NCBI RefSeq assembly: GCF_036370855.1
Contig: NC_088099.1
Location: 77,045,218 to 77,109,217 of the forward strand
Source of the DNA: Dromaius novaehollandiae
Lineage: Eukaryota; Chordata; Aves; Casuariiformes; Dromaiidae
Direction of reading: 5' to 3'
Length of the DNA stretch: 64,000 nt
The position numbers and the translations under genes were made by a program. Below the pieces are notes generated by a model. That model did no database searches and was not told where the DNA came from. It worked only from the letters and a program-made list of their open reading frames with translations. Positions 50,301 through 62,300 of this stretch are shown one piece after another; the first letter of the stretch is position 1; the number at the start of each line of letters is the position of its first letter.

Positions 50301-53300
50301 ACAAACTAAATTGATGCTAGGCATGTTTAAATAGAAATTTTTTTGAGAGAGGTTGCATTCATTTACCACATAAGCTATTTGTACTTTTGTATAATGACAG
50401 TACAGTTAGGTAGATATTAAGCCCAGTCTCTTCTGTTGTTTAGAATTATAGTGTAAAGACTGTTTATAAAATTTTTAAAAAAGGGGGAAAAAAACCCTTT
50501 TCCTTAATTATTCTGACTGGGAATCAGGACAATGTAGATAGGTCTTCCTAATTATTATGTGTCTTTATTTTCATTTAAATAATTAACTTTCAAGATGGCT
50601 TATTTTCACCTGTGGTCTGCAGATCCCTGGCAGATCATAGGCTATTTTATTAAAGACAACCAAGAATGCAAGCACATTAAGAGTAAAGTTAATATGCTGA
50701 AATTTAGTTTCTGTATCACCACTGAAAAATTACTTGGGATTTTGGAAAAGGCAAATTGCAGAAGGCTGAAAATCACTGCCCCAATACTTCCAGTGATCTA
50801 GGGAAGATACTAGTATTTTAAAACTTATAGCAAGGTATTAAGAGACCTGTTCTGAACTTATAAGCAGTGCTGTTTCTGCATTTCCCACTGTTACGGGATC
50901 TTCTCTTTAATAGGTTTGCTCAGAATTTAAAGGTTTGGATATGCTTGCAAGTTCAATCACATTATAATAGGTCATAAATTTAAAACATTCAGTCTTAATT
51001 AAGATCATTATATGTAGATATTCAGTCATAAATCCCCATGTAGCATACTCCCAAGCCATGATATAACACAAACTTGAATGAGAACAGATCAGTTTTGCTG
51101 ACATAGATACTCTGCTGTAAGGGTGGAAGAGAGCGGGAAGGCAGGGAAGCCATATGTAACATATATATGCACATAAAAGTTTAACACAACTGCACTGGCA
51201 AAAGGTAGATTTCTTTCTGGAAAATGGGCTTACACTTCATTCATATTTTGACAGTAAAAAATGCCTCTTCATTTGGAGGGTTTGCTGGTGTAAGCATTGC
51301 AAGTCACCTTTTAGATGCTCCTTGAGGTCTCATTCTGACTGCTTCTGCAGTGCCATTACTGATCTTCCATTGTAAATTCTGTAATGTGTCTAGAAGAACA
51401 GAAGATAACTAAGTTTAGTGACAAATTAATAACATGCTTATGCACTAATGATAATCTAACCTCCTCAAAGCCACCAAAAGTGGCCCATGTGGGGCCTCTC
51501 TTTACTCCTTCTGCATTTTCTAAGGCCAGAAACGGAGGATTTGCTTCAAAATCTGACCTGACTGCAAGAAGGGATCCATAGAAATCTTTTGTCTTCATAA
51601 TACAGTAATAGCAGCATGCCTAAATTCTAGGTATAATTTCCACCTAATTTGAGCAATAATATAATAAGCAATACAACTTCTAATGTTGACCCATATAATA
51701 CTATCTCTGCAATAATTTTTTGAGGGTGATTTTTTTTTTAAGTATTGGTCAATATTTAAACCTCATTCCCCAGGGATAATTCAGGTAGAAAAACAAATTA
51801 ACAGACTTTCTGAATAGAATGGATTTCCTAAAAGGTTACCTTAAGAAACATATCAATGGCGTTTCTTAAGCTGATAAAGCAGAGGGGCACATCTTGAATT
51901 ATGTATTCATGTAGAATGACATTTTTTTTTCCACCTGAATTAATCAAGTTACTTTTGAGCCTATTTTTATCCAATCAATTACTGGGATGACTTCAAGTTT
52001 TTATTCTTTTGTAGTAGTGTCTCTCCCCTTCCCCCTCCCCCTCCCCCTCCCTCTCCCCTGCAAAGACTGAACTATTCCCTGAGTCATCAGTCAAAAGATT
52101 TCAAGTTAATATTTTGAAATTATGAATTTGTATTCTTTCCATAGGTGCCGCTTTAGCCAAATGCTGCATCCTATTTTTGAGGAAGCTTCCAATGTAATTA
52201 AGGAGGAATACCCAGATAAGAATCAAGTAGTGTTTGCCAGAGTAGACTGTGATCAGCACTGTAAGTAAATCATGATATAGTTCTTTCTGTAATATCCTGC
52301 CAGTAAGTTATTCACTGTATTGAGGAATATAATAGACAGCAATCTCCAAGGTATAGTTAGACCTGCCCCATTATTTAGCCCAGAGAGAATTGCTTGTATA
52401 CATCAACAGACCTCTCCTGCCAGATTTGTTAGGGCACTCTCCAGCCTTGCTTCTTCACCACATCAGTAAAGGTGCCCTTATATCAGTTCAGCCTATCTCA
52501 TTTAACAGGAAAAAATGTCTGCAATTGTGAATTGAAGTGGCTCATTGAGAGGTCGGAGAGGCCGGAGTGCAACAAATGGTGTAGGACTTTGCAACCCAGA
52601 AGATCCTCCTCCATTATCAGCATCAGCAAAATGTTCAGCTCAGCCCATTCTGACTAGGTGTCATGGTGTGACCAATGGTACAAGCTGGAAGTATGCATGT
52701 TGTCTTTCACACAGCCACTAGTGCTTTGCTGTTTGTACATCTATCAACAACTGTTTTTTTGTTCTTCCCCAGAAATACATGAAAATGGATGCTGTGCCGA
52801 ACTTACTCATTTTATTCCAGTAATAATCCCAAAAGTTGTTTTTTAATTCAATAATAAGTAAAAAGTCAGGAACATCAGTTACCAGTTGAAAGACAAATGG
52901 ATTGCAATGAGATCTTATTAGGGTGCTTTCTGTAGTATAATATTGGCAGCTTTACTGTTTTATGCTTTCCAAAAGAACAGCATTTTCAGGCATGGTTTCT
53001 GCATAGTAGCTTGCAATTCCCAGAGTAGTAACAGTTGCAAGTGGTTTCAAATTGCAGCAGAAGTTGAGTTCTAACCTATATTGATTATGAATTTAGACTT
53101 CACAAAACTCTTCATTTATAAGAAGAATCACAGTGGGAAGTCTGAGGAATCACTGTATGGAGTCATTAGTTTGTATCTGTAGGTATGAGTCTATCCCAAT
53201 CTCGGGAACTTACTGTTTACGTAATAGTGGTGATTTAGTGCTCTGCATGTTACAAAAATCTAAAGAGAAAACCTTGTAGGACAAAAAAAAGTCAATTGCA

Positions 53301-56300
53301 TATCTCTGAAATGTAACTGATTTCATCCCCCCCCCCCCCCGCCCCGTTTTGACAATTTAACTTCTTTGGTGTTAGAAAGGATTCTTCCCTATAAAGAGAA
53401 TTCTTGGCTTGAAATGTCTTTGTTCTTACTTGCAGACTTCAAAGTGAGTGAATACACTTCAGCATATTCCACTGATGCCACTATTTGTGCTCTATTTTGT
53501 GTGCATACATGTTGTTGCCCAACTATAAAAGCACCTGTCTTACAATCTTGAAAGGAATGTCAAACACAAAAAATACTTTTAATGTGGCAAACTGTATCAA
53601 CTCAGAATCTGAAATTCCAAAGCTGATTCTTCAAATGGTCAGGAGTTAGCAAGGAGATTCTCTTTTGGCCCTTCCCAAAGATCAGTAAGACCAATATACA
53701 TAGTTGCAGAAAAGTTAAAAGCCTGTGGGATTACATCCTCAAATCACTGGAATTTAGGACCCCTTTTATAACCTCATCTGGAAAAAAGATCTTCTCCTCC
53801 TCCAAGCAGACATTTTTTTGTGTTGTACATATGCTATAGAACAGTGTATTTCTACAACTGCCCGTAGCATTTCTAGAGTAGCAGCAAAATGGACGGGGTA
53901 TCTCTGTTTAAAGTAATTCATAGGGTGTGTTTTTAGCGTTTAAGTCAAATATTGTTTTTCCTTTCTCATAATAATGTTTCTCTGTTAAATGAATGTTTTC
54001 CTGCTTACTTTCTGAAACAAATTCTTCTAGAATCATGGAATTCAGAGCCAGGAATACCTTCCCAGATCTAAAATAATTGATTGTACATCAGCTTCCTTCT
54101 CTTTCATACCCAGTGTTCCCTTCTAGTTCGAGTCGTCTTTCTGTATGATGCGTGCTGTGCTTGGGAGATTTTAAGCAAAAGTGTAGCTTTAAGTATTCAA
54201 ACTTACCATCTTAAAAGTCAGTTTTCAGGTAATGAATTAAGTCAAAGAAATTCTTTGGAGGAGTATATTAAAGGTGAAGTCTTTATCATGCAGCCTTTGC
54301 TGAAATTTTCTTACTGAATTTATCTTTGTTTTTTTCTGAGATCTATTGCAAGATCTATACAAATAAACCACCCCTGATCTTTACTGCTACTGTGAAAATA
54401 ATACAGTTATAGCAAATTTCTTGATTGTTTTTATATCAGATTATTAAACTAATCACTCTACATAATTGAAATAAACTTTTGTATATACTGTTTTATATAT
54501 TCTATCACTTTAATCAGTGATAGTTAAAACCAGCCTGTGTTGTTTACATTTATATCAACAACTGAAGTTCCTACTTTGTTTGGTGGTATTCTTTTGCTGT
54601 TTTGGGGGAGTTTTTTTTGTTTAATTTTTTAGTGTTAATCTTTTTGGGGGAGAGAATAACTTTCAAGTTTCAGCAACCATTTTCAAGAAGGCTGATGATG
54701 GCTAATGGCTTTGGCAGTTACTTTTGTATTTTTAGCATTTTCATTGCTTTGAAGTGGAAACAGGAAATTTTGTAGGAGAAGACAGTCTTTGGGATACTGG
54801 ATGCCTAGTGTTTAATCATGAGATGTTCTTGTCTTAACAGCTGTGTGCCTTAAAACTTTTTTCCAAGTATTTGAAGCACTTTAGAAGCTTGTTTAATCTC
54901 ATATGCTCATTGAATGGAGCTCATTGGAGCCTATTACAGAGAGCCAAGGCCTGGATGGAGGAGGAGATGACACAGTAGAGATTGTCCTCCTTGGCCTGAG
55001 ATTAGCTGTAGTGGACTAAGTAGTATGAGACAGTGAAGAGTCTTGGTCTGTCTATTTATTACTGGCATACTATGAGCTCTCTGTACTTACTATATTTAGT
55101 CTTTGTGTCCTTGAGTTAAGAAGTAGATGAACATGACTTCTGCTACACAAGCTGTAAAACATGAGAAGTAAAAATAAAATCTAACATGACAGACCAAGTC
55201 TTCCTCCCTTAGTTGCCTTTTTGAGTTAAAATAGCAAAGCCATAGGCATGATTCCAGATTTCCAGTATTCATTTGCTGGGATATATGCAGTAGTGCATTT
55301 CACGGCACACAGGAATTGGGTATAATCTACAATTGTCAAATTAAAACTTCAACTTTAACGCAAGTGATAGCAGCTTTCTAGTGAGAAGGATGGATGTTAC
55401 TATACTATCCATCATGGGTCTTCTGCAGTAGTTTACTATATGTTGGAGTCAAGATTGTGGAGATACTGTGTTGTCTTGTTTTGTTTTGTTTTGGGGTGGG
55501 TTTTTGTGTTTTTTAGGGCGGTTAATGCCTGCAGGTTTTGTACCATTATTAGTTCACTATTAGGATGATGATCTATGGTAGGTTTTTTGCATTGCAAATG
55601 ATCTGTTTCTATTTGAAACCAAGACCCTGTAGGGAACCCACAAAGCTGGTTTCAGACCACTCTAAACAGCTTTCAGAATGGTCAGCCAGGCATAGATACC
55701 TTCCATTTAATGCACTATTATTGAAGCATACTGCAGGTCCCAACAGCTCACACCAGCTTCTAAGGGCAAAGCAAATTAAAGAGAATAATTGATGCACTGC
55801 CAAATGTTTGATGCTTAATGAGAAAGCCGTCATTCTGTCTGCTATTATAGCCAGGATAAAGATGTTTTTCTGGAAAGTGATAGTTAGGCCCTAATATGAT
55901 TAAATACAAATTTTAAACATTATCAGTATATTAAACCTCTGTATATATTATGATTTATACCAATTTATTGATATTGTGGAAGGTAATTACAGCTGAAATG
56001 TGTAGGTTTAGTCATCAAGCTGTTTTTCCTCATTAAGCCGGCGTGGAACATATGTTAAATGTAGATCTAAGCTAATATTCTATTTCATTTTCTAAAACCT
56101 CCTACTTTCATAACCAGTAAAAATCTAAGTTCTGTTTTATTGCTTGTTTTTAAAATCTTCTATGGTTTTGGTGTGTTCAGTTTAGTAATTCACTTACCTT
56201 AAAAATTTTGCAACTATCTTCTAAGTGTAATGCCTAGAAAAAGCGACCTTTGCTAAAGAACTTTAGAAAGTCTTTCTGTATATTGATTATTAGGAAGGGG

Positions 56301-59300
56301 TATGTGAGGGTTTTTTGTTAAGCAGCAACTTTGGAAACCCACTTGGTAGCATGGATTTACTGTGTTCTCTTGTAAATGAGCAAATATTTCAATATATATG
56401 TCGCTGGAGGAGAGTTTGTCTTATTAACATTTCTATGAATTCAGAATTAGGATTTATGGTACAGAAGTCTTATGAATTAAAGTATGTATTGGAGTCTTAA
56501 TTCTACTGCACGCTTATTTCCTTTTAAAGTGGTTTCTGAATTTTAAAAAATACATTCAAATCTACTATTTTTTAAAATTTAAGTCTTTGTGCTTTCAGAC
56601 AGAAGCCACATTCTAAGCCAGCTTCCATTGCTTAGTAGGTGTTGCAAAGCAGACTGTTTAGGGGACTCTTGTTCTTTCTTTTGAAACGTGTTATTGGCCC
56701 CCCTTAAAAAGAGGACAGGAAAGTGAACTGCTGATCGCATTGGGTCTGACCATTCCTGTAATGTGTGTTAATAGGGATATTTAGGGATTAATATAATATA
56801 TAAATAATAATAGGGTTAATAGGGATATAAATAATTTAGGAAGTTACTTAGATTGTAGTGCTACTGCGCCTTCAGTAAGCAAAATAACTCAGTATGATAA
56901 CAAGTTTTGGGTTCATAAATGAAGTATAAATAAACTTGAAACTGTAAGCAAGCATGAGGATTTCATTGTATTCCTACCGTTTCAGCTGGGGAAAAAAATA
57001 CCAGTCTGAAAGAGTTATCTTTGCACAAGACAAAGTGGAAGTGGTTCAGAGAGGATGTTGGTGACTCTCCTCAGGAGAGCAATTTTTCTAGACGGTCAGA
57101 ATAGGAATGACTGTTGTGAATGCCCCTTTACAGCAGAAGGTGGTCTAGATTGCTGGTTCCCACCTTCTTTTTAGCTGACTTTGATGTAGAACATTGATAC
57201 CTTTTCTTATACCTCTTTTGGTCCAGTACGCAAGCTGCTGTTAACACTACCCATGGGGAAAGGTTACTTGGTTTAAATGCCCCCTCAAGGTCCTTTTCAG
57301 CTCTGCCTCCTCTGAGTATTACCAAGTCTTATGATTGTGTGCACGTGTTATGAGAGGAGTACTTTAACTGGGGAGAATTGATGCAGTATTATGAAATACT
57401 TAGCAGTAACATGGATGTAGTGCTTTTTGTATGAAAAGGCAGCAGGCAAAAATGCCTTAAGTGAATTTGAACTGAAAGAAAATGCTTGATTTTTGTAAGG
57501 GGAATAACAAATACCTGAGCTAACCTACCAAACCTCCCAAGGCCAGGTTTCATTTCTGTTTTGTAGTGTTTCCTGGCAGATGGCCTAAGGGACTTGAAAA
57601 GATACAATAGATCTCATGTAGGCAATCAGAGTACTTATCTGGTAGTCCCAAAGTCAAATATACAACTGAAGGAATTTGTCGCCTTTGAAACAGAAGGTGG
57701 GGGAAGAGCTGAGATGATTGGAGTGTCTAATACAGTAAATTCAAGTTAGCATACTGGTTTATACCAATCTTGATTTATGTTTTGAAGTAAAGGAGGGATA
57801 CACCTATGCAACTCCTATAGCCATCATGTAAACACAAAATTAAAAAACACAGTAGCGTGGGTTTCTGCTTCTTCAGACAGCATGACGAGCCTCATCAGAA
57901 AAAGGCAGTATGGATATTTTCAGAGATGATTTTAATGGATTTTGACTTTTGTAGCTGTGTGGTATTTTGTTTTTTTTTTTTTTTTTCCTTCAAGAAAATT
58001 TTTCAGATTATGCTAGCCCTCTGTTCTGCATGTGAATTGCTTCAGATTGTAGCTTATGTTATGGAATGTGTGTTTAGGATAATTGTCAGTGTTGCTCAAA
58101 TCCTGGTGGACATCTTTTTTGAGAGGAAAAATTCTTTGGGAGCCAGTCATGTAAACTTAAGATCTAAGTATTTGTTGGTGGCGGTATGAGTTATGACCTG
58201 GGAGACTGGAACAGTGGGCTGAGGTAATGGTGGGATGATACCTTGACCCTTGTAAGTGTTGCTGCTCCTTCAGCGGGAAGAATTACCTAGACTACAGTGT
58301 GGGTTGGAGTCTACTTCAGTAGTTTGTCTTGATGCAGTGGTTCATTCTTAGCCTCAAAAAGGTATAAATTGGACTTGAGATTCTGGGTAATTTGTAGTCT
58401 GATATATTAGATGAACTCTCTGGAAGGTATGTTGTGATGTTAAGCTAGAGTGATGAAATCTGAAGCCATTTGAGAATCGAGGTACAGGCTGCTTGTTTAC
58501 TTGAAGCTGTAGCTTAGATAATGTGCAAACGTGCCAGTGAAAAGCCTGACATCCCCCTCCCACCCCAAAATTTGGTTTCAGCATTCCTTTGTTAAGTGTA
58601 AAAGTACATGATGCTCAGACAAAAGAGAAATGAGTGACGGTGCTAGACGTGTACGATAAAGATATTGATCATGAATGATAGTTCACAAAGCGTGTTATCT
58701 TGCAGAAGCTGTTGCTCAGAAGACGATTTGGGACACTGCCCTAAAATACATGAGTGTAAGTTTCAGACATCAAGTAGAAGTCTTTCCTCAAAACAACATC
58801 GAAAACTATGCTTACCCTCTATTGTAAGAGGCAGCTTTTCTTTCTCCCCAATATTTTGGGAGAAGTATCAATAGAGTACGGTTATGAAGAGTTATAACTG
58901 TGAAGGCATTCTTGTTGAAGTTTGTGGAATGAGTAGTAGAAAATAGTCTGGACAGTTTAAAAGTGGGTGTGTGCCCACATATATACATGCAAAAAGGGAG
59001 GGGAAATTCTTCTGAATTCTACAGTTATTTGAGCTCTGCAGGAAATTTCTGGTTTGTAGAAGACAAGAAAAAGATTGAGTATCTCAGTAGTTCCCCATCA
59101 AAAGTAGTGTGAAACTGTTCTGGTGGCATAGCCACCAGATTTGTGATTTTATGATTAATTGGGCAAAATACAAACTCAAGGTTTATATTTTTTAAAGAAA
59201 ATGAAAAATCATGGCTGGGAGGTGTTTTTCTTCTTTTGGTAGGTTACCCATATCTGTATCGAATCTCTCATCAGAAAATGTGCAGTGAGAATGTCTGGAA

Positions 59301-62300
59301 ATATTTTAAAATTTATTTTAGGATTTACTATAACAGATGTGATCTATGAATGAATTCAAACAATATTTCATGTATTTGCATTGTGTATTTCCAATTTTAA
59401 AAGGAATATAATTTTGTCATAGCTCTGCTTACGTTAGCTCTACCTGTATCAAATGCCAGGGTTTAATGAAATATTTAAGATGTACTCTGTTTGACTTTTG
59501 AATGAATTCAAACAATTTTTCATGTACTTGCATTTTATATTTTGTTTAAAAAAAATGATTTTCAAATATTCGTGTAGGACTGTTGTCTCTGTCTTAGTTC
59601 AAATATCAGTATTCCTGGATTCTCAATATAATTTATAAAGAGCATGCAAGTACTGACTTAGGAAGTGGTGCTTGAATTCAGTCTTGGCAGTGGGCATTTT
59701 GTTATCATTAGGTTTTTTTTCTTTTTATGTGACTTTAGCTCTTGATGAAGATTCATAGCCCCAGGGACTGAAATCTGTCTCAGAACATTCAACTTCAAGA
59801 CTTACTGGCATGAACGTTCTGCAAAGTGTGCATATTATACTACTACAGAAGTGTGTTTTAACCCTATCTTGAAGAAAGACTTCATGTTGTGAGACAAAAA
59901 GTGTAGTGTTGATGTTCTCTTGCTGCAGAGCGGATTGTGGCCCCCTTCCTCTCCTAGATTATATAGTGTAGTTGCAGTCTTTAATTTCAATATGCTTGTG
60001 AGAGATTTGCATAAGAAACCTTGATAGGTTAGGCTTCATGTCTTTTATCAGACTAGTTAAGTTTCGCTACACTGACATACTGTCAGACTGAAGGTTTTTC
60101 TATCAACAAGATAGAACTTTTTTACTCCACTAAGCAAATATAAAGTGATCACTCCCCCATTTTACTTTGCAGCTTCTTGCAGTCATTTTTTAAGGACTTT
60201 AATTAAAAAGTAAGAATATTTTAAAGGAGGAAAAAAAAGTATCTAATACTTGTTAATATTGTGTCAAAAGGTACTTTGTTTCCTTGAGAAATTTGGATTA
60301 AATTGAAATAACAATACTCTGAATTGAGGGGATGAATTGTTGTTGTCTTAATTTTAACTGTAATTAGTGCATTAAAAAACTCTTTGTGGATATTTAGGAA
60401 ACAGTTCAAACCTTTCCTCAGCCAGAATTGATGGGTTGAATTCTGTAACACTTTACAGGGAGATGAGGCATGTTATGAACTGGGCTTAACTGGTGAAGTT
60501 TTTAAGCTTATCAATTTGAGGGATGCTAAAGAATGATCTTGTACAACAAGACCGTTGCATGGTTCTCATTCTTTTGCCATGCAAATTTAGTTTTCAGTTC
60601 TCAGATGAGGTTAAGCTGTACAGCTGATACAAAAATTGCTTACATTAACTGAAGCTGCAAGAGATTAGTAGCTCTTTATTAGCAATTAAAACACATTGTT
60701 TCACTGACTGTTCCCGAGGCAGCAAGGAAATTCAATTTTTGTTATCTCTCTAAAGTCCGAATGATGTGGAGTGCTTTATGGGTCTGGAGGGCAGTTATAG
60801 ATTCAGTTCTATAGAGAACTGACTGACTTCCAGCTCCACAGTGATTTAATTTTGTTTTGCAGCTAAGAGATGTATGTTAGCTCTCCAGTTTCAGCAGTTT
60901 GCGCAGTAATAGTCTAAGTAATAGTTTTCAAAAGACTTCTGTCACATTCCTGTTTAAATGTAAGCAAATCTGCTTTGTATTAAATTTAAGCGAGTATAAT
61001 GGACATTCTTATCAGAGAGGACTAATTTTTACATTATTCATGATTGTTCTAGATGGGCTGATGGGTGGAATTCAGTCTTGTCTTCATTTAGTTGCCCAGC
61101 TACCATGGGCCAATCCAGTTCACCCGAAATGTATCCTTCGGCTTCTATGGAAGCAGTGAGAAGTAGCAAGACATACATTCAGCCCACAGTTTCAGTGCCT
61201 CTGTCATCTGTTGACTGGATGACGCTAGAGTGTCTCCAAATGATAAGGCAGTCCATTTAACTTCACTGTCTGTCTCTTTCCTTGAGAGGTATACAGGAAA
61301 CAGTGTAGATATGGTTGACTAGAATTAGTCGCCTCAAAAGAACGGAAGCCCTGGAAAATGGGCAGACTGATCAGGTCTTGGGATTGAGTTGGCTTTTGGG
61401 TTAGATTTTGAGATTTAGGTCAACTGGAGCCCATCCTATATTAGAAGATACTCAGTTTTCATAGAGGCTATGTGGGTTTGTTTGTTTGCTTCTAGGTATA
61501 CTTCCACGGCAGGAGTTGACAGAAGGATTTAATTGAACAGCAAAAAAAGTGCTTGCAGAAATCTACTGGGCAGTTAGCTACTTTGTCTCTATTTATTTTT
61601 AGCCTTGTTTTCCTAAGAATCCAAAGCTTATGCTGGTACCTTGTTTGTCCATTCAGTGCTCTTAAAACTCCCTGAAGCTTGTTGCCAAACTTCAGCCACA
61701 TCTGAAAGAGGGAAGAGAATTCAAAGCTATGAAGTACCTATGAACTTTGTTAAAGGCTGCAGTAAGAGCTCAACAGTGATGGAGCCTGTTCGGTGCGCCA
61801 TTAACTGCTTAATACCCATGCATAAGCTACCCTGTGAATGCATAGCTGGGATCTAGCTGCCACACTTTGTGCAACTTGCTCTGCCCCAGTAATTAACCAA
61901 AGTGGAAGAGGGACAAGGGGACACTTGAAGTATTTTGGTAGGGTATAGGGAAGAACCAGATTGCTGTGATAGTTGTGGCTGAAGGTACGGGACACAGGAC
62001 ACATTCACAGGAAACTGGGCTTCATTACTTCTACTGCTCAGCTTCCTTCTTTGGTCCTTTTCTAATTTAATTGTGCTGCTGTTAAGACCACTTTCCATTT
62101 TATTTATTTTTTATTTACATTTGTAAATTTAATGAATAAATAACAGTTAAATAGCTAAACTGTTATATAAGGATGAAAATCAAAAGTTCTTAACGCGACT
62201 AAGCTTTTATGTTAGATTAATGCGATTGCATGTTGTTTCATTGTATGGAAGTTCTGTGCTTCAGGAGAGCAGTCCAAGTCTGAAAGAAAGAAGTTGGGCT

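Noticed and set aside
54025..54060. Possible CR1 tail (AGAATCATGGAATTCAGAG)
   Set aside because: It resembles the CR1 terminal repeat for a few bases only, with no CR1 interior following.
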